Notes: generated by a model from the sequence alone, not told the origin. Shown: positions 17,456 to 26,229, counted from the first letter of the stretch. The stretch is DNA of 64,000 nt from Elusimicrobiaceae bacterium (GCA_016281355.1 JAEEIL010000032.1:62001-126000); one strand, 5' to 3'. Numbers and translations are program-made.

Positions 17456-17821
17456 TTAATCAATAAAAAATAAAGGTTGATTATATTCGACGTCTGTATC
17501 TTCTTTTATGGATATAGATTTTAATACGCCCGCTTTAGGGGCAAAGATATCTACTGTTTTTTTATGGCATTGCACAATACCTAAAAATTGGCCCTTTTTT
17601 AAAGTCATGCCTTCTTCCAATTTAGCTTTATCTTTACTACTTTTTGATTTGTAAATACCTACGGCCGGTGCAAGAACTTTAGTTAATTTGGAAGTATAAC
17701 TGTTAAAGGCGGTCTCCGCACTTCTAAATTCTACTGTAACCGGGCCCCGCTTGCAGATAAGTTCCTGCAAATCGGTAGTTTTGGCCCATTTGATAAATTC
17801 ATACAATGTCGCTGTATCCAT
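17456..17821 (-). CDS. accB: Biotin carboxyl carrier protein homologue with altered biotinylation motif
   Basis: The 121 residues resemble AccB: an N-terminal helix region, an APAVGIYKS strand and a C-terminal biotinyl domain ending in VEYNQPLFFID. The canonical EAMKMMNEI is replaced by QCHKKTVDI. The lysine (K87) is retained and lies 34 residues from the C-terminus, the same distance as in the E. coli protein, but both flanking methionines are lost. It stands three bases before accC, so it presumably serves it. Whether it is biotinylated is open. TATCAT seven bases before the ATG may be a leaderless promoter. Confidence 0.85.
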   Translation of the reverse strand: MDTATLYEFIKWAKTTDLQELICKRGPVTVEFRSAETAFNSYTSKLTKVLAPAVGIYKSKSSKDKAKLEEGMTLKKGQFLGIVQCHKKTVDIFAPKAGVLKSISIKEDTDVEYNQPLFFID

Positions 17822-17874
17822 ATATTAAATGATACCATTTTTTGAGCGTATTTTATATATAGACAGCTACCTAT

Positions 17875-18855
17875 CTACAGCTTAATACCGAGAATTTGTG
17901 TGGTAAGTTCTTGCGGGGTTTGATTCTTTAAGTCATTTTCATCTAATGATTTAAAGATTTGACGCGGTTTTTTGTTTTTACAAAAAATATCAAAAATATC
18001 TTCGCTTTTTTCTAAAGAAAAAGAAAGTTCTTTATTATTTTTAACTGTATAAGGTAAAAGTTTGGCGGTATGCAGAAAAATATCTGTGTCATTTAAATTT
18101 TGGGAAACAATTTCCTTAAATTCTTTACTGTCTTTGGCTACAATCTGTTGATAAGGTACATCAAATAATTGATCGCTTATAAAAGTAACTTTTGCACCGC
18201 AAATATGTAAAAAATCCGCAAGTGTTTTGCCAAAATGTGCATTTATACCTGCGGTTAAATAAAATTCACCGCATTGTTCTTTTATATTGCCGTCTGTAAT
18301 CAAAATATTTTTGCCTTTTAATTTTCCTTGAAATTGTAAAAGTTTTTTAAGTTCCTTATAAATTAAATCGATATCAGGTAATGCACCTTTCGGGGAATCT
18401 ATTACAATTGCTCCGCGTTTCCTTAAAGCGGAAATATTGGCTTGTGTTGCCGGGTTAAACCACATTCCGGGGTTCATGGCAGGTGCTATAAGCATAGGTT
18501 TTTGCCAAGCGCATAAAACTGATGTAAGTAAATTATCTGCCACGCCGTTAGCAACTTGGCTGATTGTATGTGCAGTGGCAGGGGAAAGCAAAAAGATATC
18601 CCCTTCCTCCGATAAACTTTTATGATTTTCATCAAATTTTTTAGGGTTAAATTGTGTTGTTAGAACTTCCGTTTTAGCTAAAGTTTGAAGTGTGGTTTTG
18701 GTGATAAAATTTAAAGCGTTTTCACTCGCTACAACACGGAAACGTGCGCCTTCCTTTTTAAGACGTTGAATTAATGGGCAGATTTTAAAACAAGTCAAAG
18801 CACCTGTTAAGCCCAAAACAATTATTTTACCTTCAAAAATATTCTGTTTTTCCAC
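17875..18855 (-). CDS. coaBC: Divergent CoaBC-like protein (phosphopantothenoylcysteine decarboxylase/synthetase)
   Basis: CoaBC makes 4'-phosphopantetheine in coenzyme A synthesis. The 326 residues are shorter than the usual 390-420. The flavoprotein half keeps SPATAHTISQVANGVADNLL, the PAMN motif (APAMNPGMW) and a His before it (NHKS). The flap cysteine normally in xACGxxGxGRM is missing (SPKGALPD). The synthetase half keeps an Asn in INAHFGK and a lysine in LEKSEDIF, but ADY is absent and the C-terminus is truncated. It may be a degenerate but working enzyme or have another role. It begins with GTG six bases after TATAAT. Confidence 0.7.
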   Translation of the reverse strand: MEKQNIFEGKIIVLGLTGALTCFKICPLIQRLKKEGARFRVVASENALNFITKTTLQTLAKTEVLTTQFNPKKFDENHKSLSEEGDIFLLSPATAHTISQVANGVADNLLTSVLCAWQKPMLIAPAMNPGMWFNPATQANISALRKRGAIVIDSPKGALPDIDLIYKELKKLLQFQGKLKGKNILITDGNIKEQCGEFYLTAGINAHFGKTLADFLHICGAKVTFISDQLFDVPYQQIVAKDSKEFKEIVSQNLNDTDIFLHTAKLLPYTVKNNKELSFSLEKSEDIFDIFCKNKKPRQIFKSLDENDLKNQTPQELTTQILGIKL

Positions 18856-18861
18856 GATATA

Positions 18862-18867
18862 ATTATA
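18862..18867 (-). promoter_or_regulatory. Putative -10 box (TATAAT) for a leaderless coaBC-like mRNA
   Basis: A consensus TATAAT on the minus strand is followed by six bases and the GTG start. There is no Shine-Dalgarno. The upstream TTACTC, 17 bases away, is a weak -35 match. Confidence 0.6.
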
Positions 18868-18931
18868 ACAAATCTATAAGTAATGAGTAAATATTATATA
18901 ATAAGATTATATTTTCAAAAAGGGAGATATT

Positions 18932-20407
18932 ATGCGTAAATTTTTATTAATTTTCAGTATATTTAGTATAGGTATTTTAGTAGGCTGTTCCGATAAAGCA
19001 GATACAAATAAACCTATTCAAAAAGAAAGTAAAGAAATTAAAACTGAAACCTCTAATATTTCTGATAGAAAGGAATATTCCAATTTAAGCCAAAAGCAAT
19101 TTAACGAACTTATTGAAACTACTAGAAAAGAGAAACTAGAAGAAGAACATCTCGAAGCAGAAATTAAAGAAATCAATAACGCTGAACCTGCAGAAAGTTT
19201 ATCTGATGTGCAAGAAATTGTATTAATACCTCAAGGAAAAGACCAAGCATTTCCAGATATCAAGTTGATTCAATCAATATTAAATTTTGCTCCTATCAGA
19301 GATTGTATATATTACCCAGATTCATACACACCATTGATGAAAGCTATTGAAAAAGAAGATTTTGATAAGATAGCAGAACTTATTAAGGATGGGGAGGATA
19401 TTAACAAAATTTTATCTGGAGGAGGTGAGAATTGCCCTGATTATAAACCTTTACTAATAGGACTATTAACCGGCAATAAAGAACTAATATTCTATTTAGT
19501 TGAACAAGGGGCTACCCCAAATAGTTCTACATGGGAAATTATTATAGAAAAAGACTTACAAGATGTAGCTTCATTATTTTTAGCGAAAGGTTTCTACCCA
19601 GAAACAAAAATATTACGGCAAACAGTTGTTTTAAATAGATATGATTTATTAAAAAATATTTTGGAAAATGATAAAAATATATCTAATCAACAAAGAGAAG
19701 ATATTTTAGAAATGGCTAAAAGTTGGCTGAGAAATGATATCGTAGAATTGTTAGACCCAAACTACCAACTTCTTAAAAAAGCCTTGGATAATAAAGATAT
19801 AAAAAACATTAAAAATATTATTGCCTCTTCTAATACAGAGTTGGCAGCATATACTTTACTTTTGTCTGCAAAAGAGGGCAATTTAGATACCATCAAAACA
19901 TTATTTTCCTCTGATGTTAATTTACAAATAGAATGTACAGATTATCAGGGAAATACACCATTAATGTTGGCAGTAATATATAATCATCTAGATGTAGCCC
20001 AATTTTTGCTTAAGCAAGGTGCTCAAGCTGATATAACAGTTTCTTTTATCGATTTTAGTGAAACAAATTTATTAGATGAAGAAGAACATTTGGCATATGG
20101 AATTACTTCTTATACAGCTCTTATGAAAGCATTAGAAAACAAAAATCAAGATTTGGCTAATTTGCTTATCGATTATGGTGCCAAAGATCGTTTACTTGTA
20201 AAAGTCGGTATGGGTATAGAAGGTCCTTATTTAACGACGATCTCATCCGGTATTAATGGAAAGTGTTCCCGCCATCGTAATGCTAATTATTGGATTTATG
20301 GCGGTCCTGGAACTCCTTACCCAGTAACTACGGAATCTTGGGAAAAAGAGTGCGATTTCCCCACAGAATCAGAAGTGTATCACTATTTCTTTGATAATTT
20401 TGAATAG
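18932..20407 (+). CDS. Ankyrin-repeat lipoprotein
   Basis: The 491-residue precursor has a signal peptide ending in the lipobox LVGC (lipidated Cys at residue 19). A charged linker of about 70 residues is followed by ankyrin-type repeats: TPLMKAIEKEDFDKIAELI near 130, a divergent middle, YQGNTPLMLAVIYNHLDVAQFLL near 340 and YTALMKALENKNQDLANLLIDYGA near 395. The C-terminal 65 residues contain two cysteines and no repeat. The ATG follows AGGGAG. It is one of four ankyrin proteins in the window with an export or membrane signal. The ligand is unknown. Confidence 0.85.
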   Translation: MRKFLLIFSIFSIGILVGCSDKADTNKPIQKESKEIKTETSNISDRKEYSNLSQKQFNELIETTRKEKLEEEHLEAEIKEINNAEPAESLSDVQEIVLIPQGKDQAFPDIKLIQSILNFAPIRDCIYYPDSYTPLMKAIEKEDFDKIAELIKDGEDINKILSGGGENCPDYKPLLIGLLTGNKELIFYLVEQGATPNSSTWEIIIEKDLQDVASLFLAKGFYPETKILRQTVVLNRYDLLKNILENDKNISNQQREDILEMAKSWLRNDIVELLDPNYQLLKKALDNKDIKNIKNIIASSNTELAAYTLLLSAKEGNLDTIKTLFSSDVNLQIECTDYQGNTPLMLAVIYNHLDVAQFLLKQGAQADITVSFIDFSETNLLDEEEHLAYGITSYTALMKALENKNQDLANLLIDYGAKDRLLVKVGMGIEGPYLTTISSGINGKCSRHRNANYWIYGGPGTPYPVTTESWEKECDFPTESEVYHYFFDNFE

Positions 20408-20445
20408 TTCAATTAAGAATTAAACCTATATTGTTACACACAAAT

Positions 20446-20477
20446 AAAAACCCCCGAGTATTATGCTCGGGGGTTTT
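20446..20477. terminator. Bidirectional intrinsic terminator
   Basis: The stem AAAAACCCCCGAG/CTCGGGGGTTTT has a seven-base loop and A/T tails on both sides. It separates the convergent ankyrin lipoprotein and POT transporter genes. Confidence 0.92.
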
Positions 20478-20495
20478 ATTAAACTAAATTATAAA

Positions 20496-21845
20496 TTAAT
20501 TTACACCATGCATCCATTTGCGGACTTTGCCTGCCATAATCCACATAATAATACCAAATGCGATAGAGGCAATAGCCGGAACGGAGAACAAGGTAGCCAA
20601 ACTCCAAGAATCGTAGAAACTTGCAAGCCAGCCGGCAAGTAAGTTACCTATGAAACTTGCTGCAAGCCAAACACCCATAAATAAGGACATAAATTTTGCA
20701 GGTGCAAGTTTAGTTACCATTGAAAGCCCGACAGGTGATAAGCATAATTCGCCCATTGTGCAGAAGAAGTAACAGAAGACAAGCCATAAAGCACTTACAG
20801 GGCCTTGTGCAGCATAAATACTTGCACCAATTGCAATAATCATAAATGCAATACCTTGCAAGAACAAACCCCAACCGAATTTAACCGGAATTGACGGGTT
20901 TTTATCGCCCATCTTAATCCACATTTTTGCAAAAATAGGGGCAAAAATCACAACGCAGATTGGGTTAACTGCCTGGAAGTATGACGCTTTTAATTTGATA
21001 AAGCCAAGATCCAATTTTGTTGCACCTTCAGCAAAGAAGTTAAGTGATGTACCTGCTTGTTCAAAGAAAGCAAAGAAGAAAATTGCAAAGAACACAAAGG
21101 TGAAAATTGCTTTAATTTTATCCCATTCTTCTTGTGTAAGAGGTTTATTATCTACGTGGTCAACAGCTTTAGTATTTGTAACTGGGTATAAGCCGATTTC
21201 ACCGAGATATTTCTTTTGAGAAACTAAATACCAAATAAGACCGATCACCATACCGATACCGGCAGCCATAAAACCGTATTTCCATTGTGCCACATAGTGG
21301 AATTGAAACCCAAAGAAGTTATGCATAGTTTCTGTTGAAGGTTCACCTAAGAAACCGCAAACAAACGGGGCAATAAAAGCACCGACGTTAATACCCATAT
21401 AAAAAATGGTAAAACCACTATCGCGGCGCGGATCTTTTGGCGGATAAAGTTCACCAACAATTGTTGAAATATTAGGTTTAAAGAAACCGTTACCTAAAAT
21501 AATCAAAGTAAGACCGGTAAATAAAGCAAGTTTAGGATCAATTATGTCATAAGAAGCAAGGGTGAATTGACCTAAAGCCATCAAAATAGCACCGATAGTA
21601 ATAGAGTGCCTTTTGCCGATAAATCTGTCTGCTAAATAACCACCAATAACCGGGGTAAGGTAAACCAAAGCAGTAAACATACCATAAATTTTACTGGAAG
21701 TGGCTTTGGAATAATTGATTACAGTACTAATCATAAACAAGGAGAGCAAGGCCCTCATACCATAATAGTTAAACCTCTCCCACATTTCCACCATAAAGAG
21801 CATATATAACCCTGATGGATGTTTTTGTTTCGTTGCGTCGTTCAT
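20496..21845 (-). CDS. Proton-dependent oligopeptide transporter (POT/PTR family)
   Basis: This 449-residue inner-membrane transporter takes up di- and tripeptides with protons. It carries the proton-coupling motif ExxERF in VEMWERFNYYGMRALL (about 18-33), GGYLADRFIGKRHS and the PTR2 signature FYMGINVGAFIAPFVCG. About 12 hydrophobic helices can be counted, fewer and shorter than in the 14-helix forms. The ATG at 21845 follows AGGAGG and is chosen over an upstream in-frame ATG at 21944. A terminator-like hairpin stands in its 5' leader. It complements the orphan peptide-binding lipoprotein at 6238-7968. Confidence 0.92.
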   Translation of the reverse strand: MNDATKQKHPSGLYMLFMVEMWERFNYYGMRALLSLFMISTVINYSKATSSKIYGMFTALVYLTPVIGGYLADRFIGKRHSITIGAILMALGQFTLASYDIIDPKLALFTGLTLIILGNGFFKPNISTIVGELYPPKDPRRDSGFTIFYMGINVGAFIAPFVCGFLGEPSTETMHNFFGFQFHYVAQWKYGFMAAGIGMVIGLIWYLVSQKKYLGEIGLYPVTNTKAVDHVDNKPLTQEEWDKIKAIFTFVFFAIFFFAFFEQAGTSLNFFAEGATKLDLGFIKLKASYFQAVNPICVVIFAPIFAKMWIKMGDKNPSIPVKFGWGLFLQGIAFMIIAIGASIYAAQGPVSALWLVFCYFFCTMGELCLSPVGLSMVTKLAPAKFMSLFMGVWLAASFIGNLLAGWLASFYDSWSLATLFSVPAIASIAFGIIMWIMAGKVRKWMHGVN

Positions 21846-21875
21846 TAATATCCTCCTAAAATGAATAAAATATTC

Positions 21876-21941
21876 AAAAAAAAAGCACCCGCAACCAAGG
21901 CTGCCTTCCCCCAAAACTGCGAGTACTTTATATATATTATA
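21876..21941 (-). promoter_or_regulatory. Promoter and terminator-like leader hairpin before the POT transporter gene
   Basis: Reading the minus strand, TATAAT (21936-21941) would start transcription at about 21929. The transcript would then begin with a 12-bp stem, 21918-21929 paired with 21882-21893 (two G-U pairs), capped by a 24-base loop containing a small inner AAGG/CCTT hairpin. It is followed at once by nine Ts (21876-21884). About 20 bases later come AGGAGG and the ATG. This is the form of an intrinsic terminator inside a 5' UTR, suggesting attenuation or a ligand- or protein-controlled leader. Confidence 0.65.
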
Positions 21942-22049
21942 CAAAAATTTTAAGTGCTTTGAAAAAATATTGTTTGGAATGATTGTAAGTTATGCAAATA
22001 TCCTTTTAAATATGCTACTATATATTTATATAAATGTTAGGAGAGTTAT

Positions 22050-22433
22050 ATGGCAAGAAGAATAATCTCAAGCGACAGTGCGCCAAAAGCAATAGGCCCC
22101 TATTCGCAAGCAGTAAGAAACGGAAGTTGGGCCTTTATCTCAGGTTGCTTACCTGCTGATGCGGTTACAGGTGAAATTGTCGGCGGAGACATCAAAACAC
22201 AAACCAGAAAAGCCCTCGAAAATATGGGACAGATTTTAAAAGCCTGCAAAATGGAATATGACCACGTTTTAAAAACAACAGTTTTCTTAACAAGTTTAGC
22301 AGATTTTGCTGATATGAACGAAATTTATGGGCAATTTTTTGCCAAAAATCCACCTGCCAGAAGTTGTGTGCAAGTGGCCGCTTTACCGAAAGGTGCTTTA
22401 ATAGAAATTGAGGCTGTGTGCCGTAAAAATTAA
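22050..22433 (+). CDS. ridA: RidA family enamine/imine deaminase
   Basis: RidA hydrolyses reactive enamine/imine intermediates from PLP enzymes. The 127 residues match the YjgF/YER057c/UK114 family: APKAIGPYSQAVRNG at the N-terminus, SGCLPADAVTGEIVGGDI, TVFLTSLADFADMNEIYGQFF and the C-terminal PARSCVQVAALPKGALIEIEAV with the key arginine. TAGGAG precedes the ATG. It is transcribed divergently from the POT gene, with malQ 20 bases downstream. Confidence 0.95.
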   Translation: MARRIISSDSAPKAIGPYSQAVRNGSWAFISGCLPADAVTGEIVGGDIKTQTRKALENMGQILKACKMEYDHVLKTTVFLTSLADFADMNEIYGQFFAKNPPARSCVQVAALPKGALIEIEAVCRKN

Positions 22434-22453
22434 TTTTAATTATAGGGGTATTT

Positions 22454-24052
22454 ATGATTGATTTAAGTAAAAATCCGTATTTACAAAAACGTTCGGCAGG
22501 GGTATCTTTACCGCTTTCTGCCATGAAAGGAACAGAGGACTGGGGTTGTGGGGATATGTCCTCTTTAAAAGAATGGATTGAATATTTCTCAAAATATAAT
22601 ATAAAAGTCTTACAAATACTCCCACTTTGGGAAACTGCACCGCGTGAACATTGCCCTTACAGTGCTTTAAGTGCTTACGCTATTGACCCTATATATATAA
22701 GTATTAAAGATGTGCCCGAAGTACAAAAATATCAAGCGGCACAGGATATATTAAACGACTTAAAACCGGAAATTGAAAACTGGCGCAATAATTCCGCAGT
22801 TCAATTTGATGTAATAAAACCTGCAAAATACCGCGTTTTATGGGCTGCTTATGAATACTTTGAAAAAGAGGAAAAGAAAGTCCGCGCAGGAAGATGGCAG
22901 GAATTTTTAAAATTCCAAAAGAAAAATGCCTCATGGCTTTTATCTTATGCGATATTTAGAACAGCAAAAGATTTATATAACTGGACATCTTGGAAAACTT
23001 GGCCGGAAAATTTAAAAACAAGGGAAATCAACGCAATAAAAGATTTCCTAGTAAAAAACGAAAGGCAAGTTATGTTCTTTTGCTATATTCAATGGATAGC
23101 CCAAGAACAACTTGAAAATGTAATTACTTATGCCAAAGAAAAAAATGTTTCACTCTTTGGAGATATACCCTTTGGCGTAAATTTTGACAGCGCAGATGTT
23201 TGGGCAAACCAAACAAAATTTTTACTTGATACCGAAGTCGGTGCACCAAAGGATGCCTTAGCACAAGGTGGGCAGAAATGGGGGCTCCCTGCTTATAATT
23301 GGCCGTTAATTGAGGAGCAAGATTTCAATTTTTGGCGTTCAAAAATAAACCGTGCTTGCGAAATATATGATATTTTCCGCTTGGATCATTTAGTCGGTTT
23401 TTTTAGGACTTGGGTTTTCAAACAAGGTGATGAAGTAGGCGCATACGATATCAGCGATGAAGCAACACAAAAACAACGCGGGGAAAAATTCCTTGAAGCA
23501 GTTACAGAAACTGCTAAAGATAAATTACCCGTAGGTGAAGATTTAGGTGTAATACCTGATTACATGCGTGAATATATGAAAGAAATCCATATGCCCGGTT
23601 ACCGCGTTATAAGATGGGAAAAAGATAATGAAGTTTTCCGTGAGCCGCGCAATTACCCAAGTGCATCACTTGCTACAACTTCCACCCATGATACAACCAC
23701 TTTAAAACAATGGTGGGAAGAAATGCCTAATTGGCAAAGGGCAAATTTCTGGGAAATGGTATCTGCAAAAAAGACAGATGGGAATGTTCCTTACACACAA
23801 GAAGTAAATGTGGAAATTTTAAAAAGGGTTTTGGGTTCAAATTCCGATTTGGCTATCTTTCCGTTACAAGATGTAATCGGAACAACAGACCAAATAAATG
23901 TACCTGGAACAGTAAGCCCGGATAATTGGACTTACCGCTTGCCTTACACAACCAAAGAGTTCGAAGAAAAGTATAATGGAATTATGACTACTTTCCAAGC
24001 ATTAATCAAAGAAACAAACAGGACAGAGGAGGCTCAAAATGCTAATAGTTAG
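22454..24052 (+). CDS. malQ: 4-alpha-glucanotransferase (amylomaltase, GH77)
   Basis: MalQ transfers alpha-1,4-glucan segments between maltodextrins. The 532 residues are typical of the short GH77 form. Seen in order: WGCGDMSSLKEWI, LPLWETAP, GDIPFGVNFDSADVWAN, FRLDHLVGFFRTW (catalytic Asp), VGEDLGVIPDY (acid/base Glu) and TSTHDTTTLKQWW. It overlaps plsY by 14 bases. This links glycogen/maltodextrin use with the downstream lipid genes only by transcription, not by pathway. No glycogen synthesis genes are near. Confidence 0.95.
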   Translation: MIDLSKNPYLQKRSAGVSLPLSAMKGTEDWGCGDMSSLKEWIEYFSKYNIKVLQILPLWETAPREHCPYSALSAYAIDPIYISIKDVPEVQKYQAAQDILNDLKPEIENWRNNSAVQFDVIKPAKYRVLWAAYEYFEKEEKKVRAGRWQEFLKFQKKNASWLLSYAIFRTAKDLYNWTSWKTWPENLKTREINAIKDFLVKNERQVMFFCYIQWIAQEQLENVITYAKEKNVSLFGDIPFGVNFDSADVWANQTKFLLDTEVGAPKDALAQGGQKWGLPAYNWPLIEEQDFNFWRSKINRACEIYDIFRLDHLVGFFRTWVFKQGDEVGAYDISDEATQKQRGEKFLEAVTETAKDKLPVGEDLGVIPDYMREYMKEIHMPGYRVIRWEKDNEVFREPRNYPSASLATTSTHDTTTLKQWWEEMPNWQRANFWEMVSAKKTDGNVPYTQEVNVEILKRVLGSNSDLAIFPLQDVIGTTDQINVPGTVSPDNWTYRLPYTTKEFEEKYNGIMTTFQALIKETNRTEEAQNANS

Positions 24053-24647
24053 TGCGCTTATTTTAAGTTATTTTTTGGGTGCTATCCCTTCAGGATACTT
24101 AATTACAAAAAAAATTAAAGGTTTTGATATAAGAAATTACGGTTCCGGTAATCCCGGCGCGGCAAATGTTTACAGAATCGTGGGCAAAAAAGCCGGTTGG
24201 GCAACTTTTACATGTGATGCTTTAAAAGGTGCCGTTGCCGTTATTTTGGCAAGATTTTTTGCACCGGAAGTCGTGTGGCTGCCTATTGCTTGCGGTTTTA
24301 TGGCAATTTGCGCACACATGTGGACTGTATTCCTTAAATTTCGCGGAGGTAAAGGTGTTGCGACATCGGCCGGAGTCTTTGGAGCATTACTGCCGATACC
24401 GACACTTATTGCATTTTTATCTTTCATACTTGTTGTATGGAGAACAGGCCGTATTTCCCCGGGATCAATTCTGGCTTGTATAGTTTTACCTCTTGCCGCT
24501 TGGCTTACTGGGGCAAGTTTACCTTACATAATTTTTTGTGTAATTGTTGCGGCAATAGTTATCTATAAACACATTCCGAATATTAAAAGAATGCTTGAAC
24601 ATAAAGAACTTAATTTTGAGGACGGCTCTAAGAAAAATGTTAAATAA
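24039..24647 (+). CDS. plsY: Acyl-phosphate:glycerol-3-phosphate acyltransferase
   Basis: PlsY is the membrane enzyme that acylates glycerol 3-phosphate with acyl-phosphate from PlsX (encoded at 60570-61589). The 202 residues have about five hydrophobic segments and the family motifs IPSGYLITK, NYGSGNPGAANVYR and KFRGGKGVATSAGV. AGAGGAGG just before the ATG lies inside the end of malQ. It overlaps gpsA, which makes its substrate, by 11 bases. Confidence 0.96.
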   Translation: MLIVSALILSYFLGAIPSGYLITKKIKGFDIRNYGSGNPGAANVYRIVGKKAGWATFTCDALKGAVAVILARFFAPEVVWLPIACGFMAICAHMWTVFLKFRGGKGVATSAGVFGALLPIPTLIAFLSFILVVWRTGRISPGSILACIVLPLAAWLTGASLPYIIFCVIVAAIVIYKHIPNIKRMLEHKELNFEDGSKKNVK

Positions 24648-25629
24648 AGTTACTGTTTTGGGTGCAGGTGTTTGGGGCAGTGTAATCGCAAGGCATATGC
24701 ATAACTTAGGTATGCAAGTAAGCGTTTGGGAATACTCAAAAGATTTACTTGATACCATTAAAGCTAACAGCGGGGCACACCCTAATATCCCAAATTTTAA
24801 ATTTGATAATACTTACATTTTAACTAATGATTTAAAAACTGCAGTTGAAGGTGCAGATTTGCTTGTTTTTGTGTTTTCTTCGAAAGCAGTACGAAGTGTG
24901 TGCCAACAATTAAAAACCATTTTAAACGGTAAAGCTGTGCCTGTTTTAAATGCTACTAAAGGGCTTGAAGACAAAACATTTAAGACAATGAGCGAAATTA
25001 TTGAAGAGGAACTACCTTTCCTTAAAAATAAGGTAGTAGCTTTCAGCGGGCCTAGTTTTGCTTTAGAAGTGGCAAAAGGCATTCCTACCAAAATCACTTT
25101 AGCAGGTTACGATGAAGATTTATTAAAAGAATTACAAAATAAACTTACAAAAAAACCGCTTTGTTTTGAACTTTCTAAAGACAGACGCGGTGCAGAATAC
25201 GGTGGCGCAATCAAAAATGTCGTTGCTATCGGTTGTGGTATTTTGGACGGTATCGGTGAAGGAGCAAACACAAAAGCCGCCCTTTTAACCGAGGCCATGC
25301 AAGAAATGAGCAAAATAATGTTAAGCCAAGGTTGCACACTTTATACCGTTTATAGCTTATGCGGTTTGGGTGATGCTATTCTAACGGGAATGTCCGCCAT
25401 TTCCAGGAACCGTAGGCTAGGTGAAAAACTCGGTCAAGGTTTAGATTTGGAAGAAGCAAAAAAACAAGTTGGTACTATCGCGGAAGGTTTAAATTCCGTA
25501 CAAAGTGTTCAAGATATTATCAACAAAAACAATTTAAATTGCCCGGTAATAAATGCTATTTGGGAAATAGTAGTACAAGGTAAACCTGCAAATACTTTAC
25601 TTAAAGCACTTGGTTTTAAAGATGAATAA
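24637..25629 (+). CDS. gpsA: Glycerol-3-phosphate dehydrogenase [NAD(P)+]
   Basis: GpsA reduces dihydroxyacetone phosphate to sn-glycerol 3-phosphate for phospholipid synthesis. The 330 residues begin directly with the Rossmann motif VLGAGVWGSVIA. SGPSFALEVAKGIPT, the catalytic lysine region GGAIKNVVAIGCGILDG and GLGDAILT follow. The ATG at 24637 is chosen over one at 24595, which would add 14 residues inside plsY. It sits between plsY and an HU-like gene, overlapping both. Confidence 0.95.
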   Translation: MLNKVTVLGAGVWGSVIARHMHNLGMQVSVWEYSKDLLDTIKANSGAHPNIPNFKFDNTYILTNDLKTAVEGADLLVFVFSSKAVRSVCQQLKTILNGKAVPVLNATKGLEDKTFKTMSEIIEEELPFLKNKVVAFSGPSFALEVAKGIPTKITLAGYDEDLLKELQNKLTKKPLCFELSKDRRGAEYGGAIKNVVAIGCGILDGIGEGANTKAALLTEAMQEMSKIMLSQGCTLYTVYSLCGLGDAILTGMSAISRNRRLGEKLGQGLDLEEAKKQVGTIAEGLNSVQSVQDIINKNNLNCPVINAIWEIVVQGKPANTLLKALGFKDE

Positions 25630-25879
25630 AGAAGAGTTGATTAAAGAACTTTCCAATTATTTATTTGATAAACAGCAAGCTAAGATTGCCGTCGATAGGA
25701 CACTTGAAATAATCAAAGAAAATTTGCAAAAAGGCGAAAAGGTGGTGCTTTCGAACTTCGGTACTTTTAAAATCAGACAAAGTGCACCGCTTGTTTTAAA
25801 AAACCCAAAAGGGCAAATCGTAGAAGTTCCGTCAAAAAAGCGTGTAAAATTTAAACCGTCTGAAAATATTTTAAAATGA
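25622..25879 (+). CDS. HU/IHF family DNA-binding protein
   Basis: This 85-residue nucleoid protein begins MNKEELIKEL, followed by the helix-turn region and the arm-forming signature. The usual GFGxFxxxxRxxRxGRNP reads SNFGTFKIRQSAPLVLKNPKG, so the DNA-intercalating arm is atypical but the proline (NPKG) is kept. The ATG at 25622 is chosen over a TTG four codons upstream. It overlaps gpsA by eight bases and the merR gene by four. HU- or IHF-type specificity cannot be decided from the sequence. Confidence 0.9.
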   Translation: MNKEELIKELSNYLFDKQQAKIAVDRTLEIIKENLQKGEKVVLSNFGTFKIRQSAPLVLKNPKGQIVEVPSKKRVKFKPSENILK

Positions 25880-26229
25880 CTTTAGAAGAATTAACAAAAA
25901 AAGATTTTTTTACCATAGGCGAAGTGGCCCGCATTTGCAGTGTGCCTGAATATACAATCAGATATTGGGAGAAGAATTTTACTGCTTTAAACCCTATTAA
26001 AAAAGCATCACACCACCGCAGATATACAAAAACTGATGTAGAAGTTGTATTGCAAATTAAAGAGTTAATTTATAAACACAAAATGACCGTTGCCGGTGCA
26101 AAAAAACATTTAAACCGTTTCTTTTCCGTCGGTGGAAATAAAGAAGATCCAAATTTTTACAGCGCGAAAAATTTAAAATTTCTAAAAGAAATAAGAGAAA
26201 CCCTTTCACAAATCCTAAAAGAATGCTAA
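25876..26229 (+). CDS. MerR-type HTH transcription regulator
   Basis: The 117-residue protein has an N-terminal winged helix-turn-helix: FFTIGEVARICSVPEYTIRYWEKNF followed by the HHRRYTKTDVEVVLQIKELI wing and helix. A short C-terminal helix (about 95-115) could dimerise. No effector-binding domain or cysteines for metal binding are present. It starts within the HU-like stop (ATGA overlap). The plsY-gpsA-HU-merR order suggests cotranscription. Its targets are unknown. Confidence 0.9.
   Translation: MTLEELTKKDFFTIGEVARICSVPEYTIRYWEKNFTALNPIKKASHHRRYTKTDVEVVLQIKELIYKHKMTVAGAKKHLNRFFSVGGNKEDPNFYSAKNLKFLKEIRETLSQILKEC

Noticed and set aside
21882-21929. Small SRP-like RNA in the POT leader (GGAAGGCAGCC resembles the SRP core)
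   Set aside because: The tetraloop and internal loop pattern do not fit and the whole stem-loop is only 48 bases.
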